From contig JBBMOL010000038.1 in the NCBI GenBank assembly GCA_037954665.1, positions 4,712,001 to 4,776,000 of the forward strand: a stretch of 64,000 nt of DNA, written 5' to 3'. Position 1 is the first letter of the stretch, and every line of letters begins with the position of its first letter. This document shows positions 44,772 to 59,000 of this stretch, piece by piece. The DNA is from Laguncularia racemosa. Its lineage: Eukaryota; Streptophyta; Magnoliopsida; Myrtales; Combretaceae. The notes beneath the pieces are model-generated. The model did not search any database. It was given only the letters and a program-made list of their open reading frames with translations, and had not been told where the DNA came from. A program made the translations under genes and the position numbers.

Positions 44772-47700
44772 ATGGTAAGGATAATTCCCATGGCATCTTC
44801 AATACGACCATCTCTCTCTTCCATCAGATTCTCCACCACCACCACCGTCACTTCTCGATTGGGTCTCTCTCTCCCTTCCTTCAATCCTTCTAGAAGACTC
44901 GCCCTCTCTCATCTTGGAAGCGGTACGTTTCTTTTTTTGTTCTTGTTTAATAGCCCCAAATACTATTTAATTTTTCTGTATTTAATTGTTATTTTTCGGA
45001 GTTCCTGATTTTGTTTGATTGAATTGAATTCCCTAAATTGTCAATTCAGCTTTCGTGAATTCCTATGGAAAATAATGATTTGTTGGAGGAATTATTCACG
45101 GCATTGTTCTAAATAGTCATCTTATTGGAAAATACTAGAACTTGGGTGTTACTTAGCAGTAATTTTTGTTAGTAATTATGGGTGTGTGTTTCTTTCGCAA
45201 AAAATATTTTTCGGGACTTTCTTTTCTATGCTTGTTACAGCACATTGTTTACAATTAATGAATATTAGAAACTAGTAGTTTGATTCTAGTCTCCCGTGGC
45301 AGTGAAGCATTTTGTTTCAGTGGATGTAATTTCGTAGAATAATGCACCCAATCTGTAACTTTAAATTGCGGGGTATCAGATAACTCCTGTAAAGGTGTAC
45401 TTAATGATCGACAGTTAGATTTGCCAATTTTACATTGATGGAAAAACGAACAATTGTAATTAGGGATGCTTGATGAGATTTTGTTTGGGCTGATAATGTA
45501 GAATTTTATCCAAGAAACTAAAGTTGTTATAGGTTGATTATGCCTCTTAGTTATAAGAAGATTTCCTTATCTCTCTGGATATCAGATTTGGCGACATGGC
45601 GTGTGATCTAGAGTTCTGTCTCTTGTATATTACTGAATGACAATGCACTCACTTGAAGCGCGTTATGGAATTTTGAAGTTATATGTTACCATTTTGTTAT
45701 AACCTGTCAATTGTTTGACATATTTGCTGATTTTTCAATATGATCCAGTTGTTTTGCAGTCGCAAGTCTTTGGCATAAAGGATTCTCGAATTCTAAGAGC
45801 AGAGAATAAGGTTGTCGTTTCCAGTACGCCAGGAAACATGGCACAAGCAAGCTCAACTGCCACCCAAGAAAATCTATTAGACTGGGTGAAGAAAGACAAC
45901 CGAAGAATGCTTCATGTTGTCTATCGCGTCGGAGACTTGGATAGAACCATAAAGTATGTGCTTTGACATGTAAAACAGTTTTAATTTATATACCTGGTTT
46001 ACGGTATCATTCTGGTGAGTCACTCAAGTTAATGGCAACTTTCTGGTTATTACAGATTTTACACAGAGTGCTTAGGGATGAAGCTACTAAGGAAACGTGA
46101 TATACCAGAAGAAAGATATACGAATGCCTTCCTGGGTTATGGGCCTGAAGATTCACACTTTGTCATCGAACTCACATACAGTAAGATATGCAAATTCTGA
46201 TTTGGCGTCTTGTTGTGGCACAGTTTTGTACATACTCTAGAAAAGCTAAATACTTTCCTTCAAGAACATTAATAATAGCTTAGAAGTCAAAGATCTTTTT
46301 ACTTTGACTGATGGAGAGATCTATTTACTTTGACTGATGGTCATCAATTGTCATGTTGGCCAGATTATGGAGTTGACAAGTATGATATTGGCACTGGATT
46401 TGGCCATTTTGGCATTGCAGTTGATGATGTAAGTTCTACTAATTCTCTTCCATAGACGGACTACATATGTCTATATCTGTGACTTCATGTTGCAGTACAA
46501 AAGCTTCTGGATATCTTTCCTAAATTGCAGTGTCCTTTTTTGGTAAAAAGTGGAAAGAGGTTTACCTAGTTCTATTGGTGACAACAGTCAGAAGTACATG
46601 GCCAAAAAAAATAAATCACATGTGCGTGCTCTGGGAAAAATGTTGCCATAGAAGAATTAAGAAGCAAGGGGGTTTCAATATGCTCCATCCCTGATATGAA
46701 TTGCAGAATAACGGTGTCCTCATGAGACACTTATCATAGATTATAGTTTCTTCAATGGGCTAGATAGCTTTTCGCTGTTATCTGGGTTTACTCTCCCATG
46801 TTTTCTTGCTCCACATGAAATGGTATTCTAAAACTAATGACATGGCAGGAATGAAGAGACATGTGAGAAATTGAAATGTGTCACAGCTTACGGAGAATGC
46901 TTGGTGCATTCTCATCTTTACGTGACCTTGAATAGATATGCTGTTATACAAAAATGCACTTTTCTTACTTCTTTTCCAACTTGAAGTATAGAACAACTTT
47001 TGGTTGATTTTGGAAATAAAATAAGAAACTTGTGATACAACCATGGTTGAGTATAAAAATGATAAGTTGCTTTCTCATTAAAATCTTGCAGGGATTTGAT
47101 CTATGAGAATATAGAGGGTTACATAGCTTTAGGGAGGTCACTATTCATTTTGAGGATTGAGCTTTTATCTAACATGAGTGCACTTTTGTTTACTTGCTTA
47201 GGTTGCCAAAACAGTTGAGCTCATAAAAGCAAAAGGTGGGAAAGTAACCCGTGAGCCTGGTCCTGTCAAAGGTGGTAAAACAGTTATAGCATTTATTGAA
47301 GACCCTGATGGTTATAAATTTGAACTTCTGGAGAGAGGGCCTACCCCAGAGCCTTTGTGTCAAGTAATGCTTCGTGTTGGTGATCTAGATCGGTCGATAA
47401 ATTTTTATGAGAAGGTGGGGATTCTCTGTCTTTGAAGCGAGGCTGCATTTGATGGTGCCTCATTTGCTTTTTGCATTTGCAACTTTCTTCCATTGATAGT
47501 CTTCTGTACTGCTTGGCCTAACATAATCAACTATTATTATTTCTCAGGCTTTTGGTATGGAGCTTCTACGCAAAAGAGATAATCCTGAATACAAGGTATT
47601 TGACATTGCTTGTGGAGAGTTCATTGATCACCTATCTCATCATGCGCATATCTAACATGTATTTTCATCTACGTTATTGCGTGTGGAAACATAAGAAAAG

Positions 47701-50064
47701 AACAATCTTGCATGCGTTTTAGGACTGGTAGTTTTATATATATTTCAGTGCAGTAAAATATGAAGCTACTTTACATGGATATGACCATACTTATTTTGAT
47801 TTCATGAAAGAAATAAGTTTTAGTCAACCTCAATGTCCTAAACAAGTCATCATAAGCAGTTCATCTCTATTGTTTTGATCACAGAACAGTTTATATCGAT
47901 CGTTTTTGACATATCTATAAGATCATGGACAGTTCATGGTGCATAGCTGTCTGTGTTGTGATGAATATTGGTCATTGTTTCATATGCGCAAATGTTCTAA
48001 TCATGACATTGTCTTTGGTTTATTTTTCAGTATACAATTGCAATGATGGGTTATGGCCCGGAAGATAAAAATGCTGTCTTGGAGCTGACATACAACTATG
48101 GTGTCACAGAGTATGACAGGGGAAATGCCTATGCACAGGTACAGAGTGGCAGTACCTCTTTTCTTCTTTTCCTCCCTCCCTCTTGTTACATCTTTTAAAT
48201 TTAAGCATTCAATTGGCTAAAACATAAAAACTTAATGTTTATTTTGCATGTCAAATACCAGTTTTTATGGTACTTAATGAAATTGTGTTCATATATAGGT
48301 TATACTAATAATAAAGGGGACATTCCTTCCTACAATCTTTGCCTCTCTCCAATTTACTTTTTCACTTCTGCTCATACTTGCAACAACACTCAAGCCTTAT
48401 TCTCACCATGTTGGATCAACTATATGGAGTTCTAGTCATATTTTAATTATGTCATAATAAGATCCAACGGTATATAATAGATTAGCTTGGTAATTTCTTT
48501 TTAACTCCTATCCCTCTCTCTTACAGCTTTGACTTGTCTCGGGCGCATGTCAACTACCTCTGAAAATAGAAGCATCACCACAGCTGATGTTTGTAACACA
48601 CTGAAATTTAAAATTAAAAAGCTGCATTTTTTTTGCCCTTCCCACAGTATGGGGCCTTTTTTAGAAGCATAGCAGTTATAGTTTGAAGGTTGAAGAATCA
48701 GCGACTTTTTCTTGATAAATACTTTAAATGGAAGAAGAAAATTACCTGTATATTTGTTTATTATATCTGATAGATTGCTTTAGTTGCATGTACATAGCTG
48801 CTAGTGAAGAGTAATGCTTTGAGATGTCATCACTTACCATAACTCACAGTGACAACTTTATCTTTGCAGATTGCAATTGGAACTGATGATGTTTATAAAA
48901 CAGCAGAGGCAATCAAACTCTATGGTGGTAAGATAACACGCGAACCTGGACCATTACCTGGTATTAACACAAAGATTACAGCATGTGTCGATCCTGATGG
49001 CTGGAAATCGGTATGTTTTATGGCTATCTCCTTCAATGGAGCTACGTGATGATTGGATTATTTGTGGAGACTTGATGACTTGAACTTGAATTCTAGAGCT
49101 TATTGGGTTTGTTTACTGCATGGATTGATTATGATTTTTATTTCATTCCTTTCCTGAAAAAACTTTGTCATTTTTTTTTTCATTTGTTCATGGAAACTGT
49201 TCAAGCCAAAGAAAAATCCGTCTTGGTTGATTGTGACTTGCAGTCTTCAACGTGGTGTTTGTTTGGACTTTAATTGGACATTGGATGCGGTGGTTTCCAC
49301 TTGGTAGAAGAAAGAATGATCTTTGGTTTAGCAGTTCTCATGGATATGCCTGGTGTTTGTTTGGACTTAAGTTGGACATTGGATGTGGTGGTTTCCACCT
49401 GGTAGAAGAAATTATGATTTTAGGTCTAGCAGTTCTCATTTATATGCTTGTTCTGCTGTGCCCTTGGGGTTAATTGGTATGGCATACAAATATAGGTATT
49501 CTAAATGATAGAAATTCCTAATAAAGATGGGAATGACTATTCCCGCATTAGACTTATCAGTTGACCATTGTGAGTAAAAGCAATGGACATCTGGGCTCTC
49601 TTTGTGAGTCCAACAGCATTATATAAATGTAATCAAGCTAGATTTTGCGTTCTTGGAGCTAGTGTACTCTGCTTTTTTTTCATTTTTTCTCATTTAGCAG
49701 CCGTTTGAATCCGACCAGAATATCCAGAGCTAAAGTACTTTCCTTCTTGCAACATCAGTGTTGGTATGAAATTGCCAAAATGTTGCTGTGATGTGATTAG
49801 ATAACCCTACATGGCAATAACTTTTTCTGTTATAACAGCTGCCGTAGACCATCAACTATCTTTGATTTTTCACTAAATTACATGCCGACATGTTTGTTAA
49901 AGGAATCATGCGTTGATATTGTATGTGAAATGTGTTTAAAACCAATTAGCTCTCCTTGTATCCTGAGCGCATGATTCGTGTTTTGTGGCTAACGGGATTT
50001 TCTTCTCTCTTTTTTTTTACAGGTATTTGTTGACAATGTGGATTTTCTTAAGGAATTGGAGTGA
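44772..50064 (+). CDS. GLX1: Lactoylglutathione lyase (glyoxalase I), two-domain, probably plastid-targeted; nine exons
   Basis: Exons are 44772-44922, 45749-45953, 46056-46180, 46364-46428, 47202-47414, 47548-47595, 48031-48138, 48870-49010 and 50023-50064; all introns are GT-AG and phases agree, giving 365 residues. The enzyme isomerises the methylglyoxal-glutathione adduct to S-lactoylglutathione, the first step of methylglyoxal detoxification. Residues 1-65 are rich in Ser, Thr and Arg, like a plastid transit peptide, and the start MVRIIPMA matches plant plastid-type homologues as I recall them. The first glyoxalase domain (about 100-228) keeps all four expected metal ligands: H106, E157, H175 and E223. 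The second domain (about 235-365) has Q in place of the first His (CQVMLRVGDLDR) and AQIAIGTDD in place of the GHFGIAVDD block, so only one site is probably catalytic, as in other plant two-domain enzymes. Intact. Confidence 0.97.
49253..49446. repeat. 98-bp tandem duplication in glyoxalase intron 8
   Basis: TGGTGTTTGTTTGGACTT... is repeated at 49253-49350 and 49351-49446 with about a dozen differences. It lies wholly within the intron between exons 8 and 9. Confidence 0.85.
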
Positions 50065-52920
50065 GATTGCATATAATCAAAGGAGAGGGCGTCGTGTAAA
50101 GATCCAGGTTTCAAGCCGAAACAAGAACGGAATACTGAAAGTTTCAGACACAGATTGTAATCCTTTTGTAGTTCAAAGAGTAAGGATACGATAATCTGAA
50201 GTAAAGAAAGAATCCCATTTAGGTCCCAAGCCGAATTTTCCACTTGCTATTTATTAGGAACATATTCTGTGCAGATATCTCTTTGAGTTAAGTAAGTGAT
50301 GCTTTCTTCAGACAAACTGATTGTAATCCTGGAAATAATGTATTATAATTCTTACTTATTTCATCTGCTCTGCTGGTGGGGGATATTATTTTATATTTCG
50401 GTTTTTTCATCGATTCTTGTCGAGCATTTTTAAGGTTTATTCACTGATTACACATCTTACAAAAATAGTATTACATTAAGGTATTATTTGATTGCCAAAA
50501 ATTTGCAGTACTGGACTTGACAAAACATTTTATCTTTTATTTACTTTACATATTTTCTTCATTAATGATCTTAAAATACAATATAAAATATTTATTTTTT
50601 GTATTATTTAAAATATGATACAAAAATTAAATTCACTTCATAAAAACATATAAATTTTTATTCAATATTCTGTATATTATGTTTAGTATAATATTTTATA
50701 TATTCAAACATTGAGCATCATAAAAATTCTTATTCAATATTGCATATATCAAATGTTGTATAAAAAATTATATTATTGTGTTTTTTTTATTCTATATTAT
50801 CAAGTTATCTTTATATTATTTAGTATTACAATCTAAACATTACTTAAAATATGTTTAAATACATAGTTGGGGCTATAGACCACAGCTTAAGCATTAGGTT
50901 TGCTGTTTAATTCAGCTATCCACACCACACTCAGGCTGAGAAGCTGTACTTAATTAATTGTATCAGTCCTTTAGATCAAATATCCAATTTGATTTCTTTC
51001 TCTTGCAATTTTAATTCAACTCGACCTCATGAAGCAAGGATGCTATTTTTCTTTTGGCATTAAAAAAGATGCACATGTGGAACTAGATACTTAGATTCTG
51101 TTCACTTCACTATATAGAATAAATGAGAAATTAAATAATAAGCCAATGAAAATTGAATAGATGTGTAATCATTATTATATATTTATTATATTATTAAATT
51201 AAAGTAAAACGATGTAATGAAGTAGATTATGTTGAAATAAACCTAAAATATCAATTATATTTCTAGTACTAAAGTAATGCAATTTACAATAACAATGTAA
51301 TTTACGAGTTGGAGGCATAGATTGCTATTTAATATTTTAATTAATAGTAATTAATTGAAAAGTCTATTTAAAATTTAAAATTGTACTAAATATTATAATA
51401 AAAACTTTTTATTAAATAAGAAGGGAATGCAATCAATTAGTATAAAAGTCTATTAACGGTTTACTTTTCAGTTGAAGCAAAAGAGAATGGAAAAATAGAT
51501 AATTACATCTGACATATTTTGGGTCCATGTATGAATAAAAGAATCCATATTTGGATCCTACTTATGAAGAATACTTGCAAAAGTTGTATAAGCTTTTATA
51601 CAATGCTAGGCCTATCTTTTTCTTTTGAGAAGAGAGAAAATTAAAAAGAAAGAAAAGAGCGAGAAGAGTGAATGGTTGATTGTTTATGAATTAATTTATT
51701 TATAAAATATGTTAAATAATAAATTATTAGTTATATGTTGATTCATTTTTCATTGAATTATATAGAGATTCGTTGTCTTGAGTTATTTTCATTTCAAAGT
51801 TCCTATTTCACAAGTTAATTTTTGGGTTGGTACATCTCCTTTAATGTTTTTATTAATAGCCATATTTGAAAACCAAAATTTATTATTAGAATTCTTTTTT
51901 TTTTTCAAAAACAATTCTAATTCGGTTTCTAATTGTATTTCACGTTAGATTAGGTGTATATATATATATAAGTTTGTATAAATATTTTGGGTGTTCTAAA
52001 TAATCAATTGATTTTATTACCATGTTACTGTGCAAATTCAAACCATACATGTTTTATATGCCATCTGTAGCAATTTTTTCGAATCGAGATGTGCAACTTG
52101 TTGTGATTCTTTTTCTTTTTCTTTCTTAAAGATAAGTTTAAAAATCGTTTGAAGAAAATATATTTTATTTTTCAAAATATGGATCCGTTGAGATTGAATT
52201 GCATTCTGTTTCAAACTCAAGCCTATGTAAAAAACTATGAAACCATATTCATAGTCCATATAACCAAGCTATTCTATTATTATTTCGAATTGTGTTACAT
52301 TTAGGGTCATATACAAAATTACATGTTATGTTAAATTCGAAGTTTGTCTCCCCAAATTGTTCTTTTTTTTTTTTTTTGTGAAAAATTAAAGTATCCATGA
52401 CAATTCTATTATAAGAATGTATATACAGGCTACCATCTTGTATTTTGGTCATTAATAATATATTTATTCAAAACAATACTATTATAATTTCTCTAGAATC
52501 GTATAGGAATAAACATATTCAAAGAAAAAACACATATTTAATATTTAATGTTTATTTGCTTTTTTTTTTATTTTAATAAATTTTTTCAAAAGTTTATAAA
52601 AATAAAATTACTATTATATATTAGCTTCTAATTGGCTCAAGGTCGTTGCACAAGGTAACCATTGGAGTTTGTACAAATTTTCGAGCCCCTTTTTACTCTT
52701 AATTTTTTTGTACTATTATTATTATTTATAATATATAATTTAAATATATTTAATATTATTATTTATTACATCTTGTAATTAAATATGTTTAATAATTTTA
52801 AAGTTGACGCATATGGACGTAATAAATAAAAGAAAAATTAATGATTAAAAGAAAAGTAGTTAATCATTAAGGCTAAAATTTTCCAAATATTTACCTCAGT
52901 AATTATACAAAAAGGGGCTG
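50065..52920. other. Intergenic; 3' flank of glyoxalase gene, AT-rich
   Basis: The first 300 bp or so is likely 3' UTR. About 50476-50850 has similar ends in inverted orientation (TTAAGGTATTATTTGATTG and, reversed, TTAAGTAATGTTTAGATTG), suggesting a MITE of about 370 bp. No gene seen in the rest. Confidence 0.45.
50476..50850. mobile_element. Possible MITE with short inverted ends
   Basis: Imperfect terminal inverted repeat of about 19 bp around a very AT-rich core; TTAA occurs at both ends and could be a target duplication. Weak evidence. Confidence 0.35.
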
Positions 52921-52940
52921 GCCTTCCTTCCTAACCCGAA

Positions 52941-52971
52941 ACATATAAAGAGTGCGGGGCGGGAATTCCCG
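52941..52971 (+). promoter_or_regulatory. Core promoter of the methyltransferase gene: TATA box and E2F-like palindrome
   Basis: ACATATAAAG (52941-52950) is a good TATA box about 120 bp upstream of the start codon. The perfect 12-bp palindrome CGGGAATTCCCG (52960-52971) follows; the minus strand here reads ATTCCCGC, matching the E2F consensus WTTSSCSS. Confidence 0.5.
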
Positions 52972-53067
52972 TTTCGTCTCCGTCTGTTTCAACCCACAAG
53001 GACACACTAAACCCTTCGAACCCCAAAACCCAAAACTCTCTGAACTTTCTTTCTGTCTAACCAGAAG

Positions 53068-56000
53068 ATGAACGGTGAAAATACGCAGAACTCGAACAAC
53101 AAGAAGGAAGGATCGAAGAACCAGAATCGGAATCAGAAGAAGAACAAGCGAGCACGCAAGGAGTTCGCTCCTTATGGCAATTACAGAAACTATTACGGCT
53201 ATCGTGTAATTTCTCTCTTTAGCAATCTCATCTCTCACTTCAGCAAAAAAAAACTCCGTATCGCAATATTAATACCATTAGATGACCTAAAGCTTCGTTC
53301 TTCAATTACTGTTTTAGCTACTTGAAGTAAGAGCGAAGCCGTATGGTTGATTGATTGATTGAGTGACCGTTGTTTAAGCTGTGTCTCGTTCTTTTCATAC
53401 CTATGATTGCAAGTTGATAATTCGTGTAATTGTTTTTTCGTTGAGAGAAGAAGGGAGATTGATCTGAGTTATGCTAAGTGCATTATCTTTCATTGCTGGA
53501 TTGATTATTGTTGCCGGAATTTGAGCGCTGTGTTGTTCTTCATGATGCCCGTGACTCCAATTTAACGATTTATGTAATTGCTTTAGTGTAGAAAAGAAAC
53601 GAACTTGATTTGAGCATTTACATTAGGTGCATTAGCTTCATGGCTGGGTTTAATCATTATTGCTGGAATTTTGTTCTCACGTGGTTTTTGCAATGATTGC
53701 GTATTTTCTGTGGAAGTGATGTGTATCTGAAGAAGAAAATGCTGAAATGGATAGAAATGAATAAGATTCGATGGTTTTAAATTGGAAGTTTATTTGGAAC
53801 TTTATGGAGTTAGTTTTAGAGCTATCTTGAACTCCTTTTGATTTATGTGGTTCTACACCATTTTCTTCCGAGTAATTTGAATCCATTGCTCTTGGCAAGC
53901 CTCACTGCAATCATTTAGCTAGTGGCGTTTGATTCATTATGCATTTGAGCAAAGTGATTTTTTTTTTAAATAATGATAATTCATGGTTGGATTCGTAAAA
54001 TATGCAGTTGTTGTATTGTATTCAATGCTTTGTTGAAACTAAATTTATCAATTGTATATGCAGTAAACTTCCTTAAACATGCTTTAATGCTATAGTTGTG
54101 TGGAAAGTGTGAATGCATGTGGTTCATTAATTTCTGATATTTAAAAAATGCTTGGGAATCTAAGGAATAATTTATTCCTTTTGATCTTTCAGATTGATCA
54201 GGGTTTAGATGAAGATCCCCGCTTAAAGGTTATGAGGAAGGAGTGGTTTGAAGGAAAAAATTGTCTTGACATTGGCTGTAATAATGGGTTGATTACAATT
54301 CAAATTGGTAAAACATCTTATGCCTATAACCTTGTTAATTTGTTATTCTCCTTTAAGAGATTAATGGCTTAATCACCTTTCATATGTAATTTGTGTTAGC
54401 AATTGCAAGTTACAATATACATGCAGTGACCTTCTAGTGAATTGGACATTTACAGATAGATTCTAAATGTGATTAATGGTTGATTTGCTTCATGTGATTG
54501 ACATATAAACCAAAGTTTGAGTGTAACTTGTTTTAAGGAAAGGTTGTTACTATTGCGGATATCATCAGCACTAATATGTATATGGATTTTCTCAAGTCTG
54601 CTGTTTCTTTTATAGTTGGCATTGCTGCAAGAAATGAAATTTTTACTCCATCAATCACTTAAAAAAAAAAAATTGCTGTACCATCAGAGCCTTGTCAATA
54701 GTGGAAGCTAGTTTTATTATCCTTTTCATATTACTGATTAGAATTGTTTTGAAGGATATTACTTGTCATTTTTCATGGTAGGCTGTGATGGAAGTTTAAA
54801 GTTTGTCTCTTTCATGGTAGAGAGGACACTGTTGTTTGAGTGAACTGCTGCATACAAGATTTTCTAATATTTGGTAACAAAAATGATATCTTGGAGCAAA
54901 AGAACAATGCAGGTTGAAAATATTAAGTCTCTGTATATCTGTTAAGTTATACCTGGTCTGCTTCAGTCTCATTTCAGTGTTTTCTGCTGCCATGGAAGAG
55001 TTTGAATTTATATATGTGATCATAATGCAAATTTATGTACAAGGTCTTAATTCTCACTGATATCAACTGTTTGGTACTGTGCAGCTAAAAAATTTCATTG
55101 CCAGAGCATTCTTGGGGTTGACATTGACTCTAGTAAGCTTTTTTACTCTAATTGCTAAATGGTGATATGTTAGATAAATTACCGAGTTTTCTGTTTGTGA
55201 TCCTCAATTGTTAGATGGTTTACAGCCGAAGTTGCATGAATCTATGAGGTGATGTGGATAGAGGACATGACAGTTGGGAAAAAATGATATGGATGCTACT
55301 GGAACATGTCAATAAAAATTATAATAAAATGAACTATACATTTACAAGACATGTCCTTTGAATCAGAATTGATTGGATATTTTCTTTAAGAAGATAGTTC
55401 TTGATTTCTGATTTATTTAGGGAGAGATTTTGAAAATTTTAAACAGTCACCTAAGAGATTAAGGTGTCTTATGCAACTGTGCTTCCATGTTTCACATACT
55501 TAAGCCTTTTCAGAGTTGTGAAATTGAGAAAAAGAAGTTTAATTAAGGTTGATTTCATCGTTTTCTTTCTTTTATTTCAAAATGAAGCAATGGTTTAGAG
55601 AATTTTTTATCGAAGTTCTTAAGAACAATTGTTTAAAGTACACCTTTTGTCCTACAACAAACCTTGTAGGTTGTCATTTTCCCTCTTAGCCAGCAAATAG
55701 CTGGCAAGTTATTTTTTGGGGGGTTGAAGTTCAGTAGTAGCTGCTAGGTTTTGATAGAGCATTTACTTATTTTGCTTTATGTTAAGATGACAGAGGGAAG
55801 AAACTCATTTATCAACATTCTTATTTTGCCTTCTATACTAAATATGAGTCGGGCAAAGCATGAGACTCTGCCTTATGGAGGTGAACTGATTCTTCCTCAC
55901 TTTCTTAGACAGAATCGAAGATGCATACTGGCACCTCAGGAAGTTTCTGAGAAAGGAAAGTGTTGACAAGAGGAATTCAAAATCTTCAGAGCTGAGGGTT

Positions 56001-59000
56001 GAGCAGAGATCAAATGTTGCACGACAATCAATCAATACATCTTTCAATGGAGAGGCAAGGGAGGTTACCGAGCATCTGCTTTCCGAGAGGAGAGATCTTC
56101 TTGACATTGTCTCCTTTAAGCAGGAGAACTTTGTTCAGAATAAGAACCCAATATCTGAATCCTATGATACCATTCTTTGGTAAGTAAAGTTTATTGACCT
56201 TTTCTTCTTCTTCTTCTTCTTCTTAATCTTTTTTTTTTGGGTAGTTCTAGATGTATATTTTTCAATATTTGCTATCACAGAATGCTAGTGAATTAATGAT
56301 TGCCTAGATTGCGTTTATTCTTGTCATTTCTCTGAAGACAATGGATCAGTCAAGAACCAGTCCAGTTGTCTTTTATAAAGTTTTTCTCAAATGGAATTTT
56401 GTTCAAATATTAGGGAAATTAAGAATTGCATGAGTTTGGATATGGTATTCATGCACTTCAATCCTAATACATACATCTAGAGATCTTAGATCTATATATA
56501 ACAGAAGAGTCTGATGCTCTTGTAGGCCAACTTGAGAGCAATAATAGATAATATCATTACTGAAAGAGCAGTGCCCTGATGCAAAATAAGTTGATAACAG
56601 CACAGCAAGGTGGATGCTTTTCTTGTCCTAGACAAGACAATTCCTTGATTGTACAAAGTAGGAGAATTCCTTTTTTTCTTGTGCTTTTTTGTTATTACTA
56701 AATTATTTGTAGGAGTATTACAATCAGTTTCCAGTGATGTGCATCAATGCAGTGGGATTTATTGCTATTGATGATTCACAAAACGATGTGAATTCCCCTT
56801 TATCTGTGATGAGAAGACATTGTGATTTCAATCTCTTTCTCCCCTCAAATATCGTTGGAATGTTTGACGTATTTGTCATGGCATGCTTTTATGAGGTATT
56901 TTCCAGAGTAGGATCAACTCTATCTAAAGAACTTGATTGTATTTGTCCAGTGAATATGTCTTACAGTTAATTATCTAAAAAGAATATTTGATACAATGTT
57001 TTAAAGGAGGAATGGAGCAAAGTACAAGTCAATGCTCTTAGAAGTGCAATATTGGCTGCACAGTAAGGTCTTCTGAGGTTTTTTTTTTTTGTTTTTTTGG
57101 TGGGTAGGTAGCATGTAAGTAGCTTGTGCTCTGCTTGAAGGGGAAAAGGGAGAGGGAAAAATACTAACAAATCAGTGGGTAAAATGTATTTTTCCCAGCA
57201 CAATGTAAAAGTTGCAGAATTTGTCTCAAATAACAAGGAACTTCCATTGACTTGATATTCATTGTTAATAGTTGGAAAGCCCAAAAGGAATATAATAATG
57301 AAGTAAACAGCTAAACATGAATGTTCCAAAATCTTATGCTGAATATAAGTTCATCTATCTGTAGTGATGTGATCTAAATCCAAGGACGTGATTGAATCAC
57401 AGTTGAAAGATGGTATGAAAAAGTAATCAGGATTTAAATGGTTTTTTATAAGATAAAAAGGTAATGTTTTTAGTGCTTTTGTGTTTAATTGAAAAAAAAA
57501 ATTAAAGGATATGAACAAATCTTAAACGCACTAATCATAGAAATTAGAAACGAATTATGCATGATTAATTCTAAGACGAATTTGGTTCATGATCAAAAGA
57601 TAATTGGTTGCATTAAAGAGGATCTGATATGACGCAATGATCCCAATAATGGATTGCACGCCAAAATCCTCTTGGAGATTGATAAGTATGTCTGTCTGCT
57701 ACAGCTGAAGAATGATTTATAAGAATAAAAATTAGGAGATCAACTCACTAGTTTCATTATAAAAGAAATATCCAAGTTTGTTTCTTCTATACATACTAAG
57801 CCTATTTATAGGCAAATTAGAACAACCTAAATCACTAGGAAAATAATCTAAAATAGGAAAGCACTTAAAATTTTACATATGGAAATAAAAAAACTACCTA
57901 AAAAGGATGAAACTGGAGGACTTGCCACAGGGACGGTCAACTGGGGGCTAGGGTTGGTTTATCAAGACCCTAACCTTGGTCAGAAAGCCTGGTCGACCTC
58001 CCCTGTATCCTTGTTGACCTGAGCATTTCTCAGCTGATCTGCTCACTCCCTTGGTTGACTTGGGAGTATTCTGTAATCTCTTGTGTGCCTTTCCTTAATC
58101 TTTACCTCTTGCATGATGACTTGGACTATGATCACATCATATGGTTTACCCTTTTTTCAAATGAGATAGGACACAACTCACTATTCCATCTGTTGGTGGG
58201 AGAAAAATAGGAACCATATCTTTTACTTTTTCTTTGGTATGATTTATCTTGTTCACTTTTGCTACATCTTAGCTTATAATGGCTCATCTATGATTTTAGC
58301 TTGAGCATCACGAAGTGGATTCATCTAAACTGGGGGGATGACGGCCTAATCAACTTGTTTTCGAAGGTTTGGCACCTTCTACATTCGGTATGTTCCATTT
58401 TTTCCATAAATGCTTAAGTTATTCCGTTGGAGGAAGCATCAGTTGGATTTAGTGTAGGCTATGCATGTACATATGCAATTTTATCTCTTGACATTGACAG
58501 ACTTTCTTCCAAATGGTCTTTTTGATTCATGAGATATGTTTGAACACATGTATTGCTTGAGTTCACATAAACGCATCTCCTTGCTCCTTTTATTGTTATG
58601 CTAACGTTCTGGTAAAATGATATATCAGATTAGAGCTGTTTATAATTTTCTTTGTATCAATATCACAACTTTTGCCATGTCAAGGCAAGAACTGGGTGAG
58701 CTTGTTAGTAATTGTACTTGGATGTAGACACATGGCTTATTTTCATATACATCCTTTTCTTGTATGGAGAAATTGGACAGAGGTCTGTGTTGCAGTGGTT
58801 AGAAATATGATTATTCTGTATTTTACCTTGGACAACAAAAAGTAAAATAAAAATTTCCATTTTATGTTAGTTCACAGCTTCTGTACATGTTAGATTTCTG
58901 GATGATGAGGACAAGGCTGATGAATTGTGTCCCTACCATATGCAGGGTGGCATTTTTGTGCTGGAACCTCAACCTTGGCGTTCATATGAAAAAAACCGCC

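Noticed and set aside
49252..49473. 73-codon frame with an internal repeat
   Set aside because: Located entirely within intron 8 of the glyoxalase gene; the repeat is a DNA duplication.
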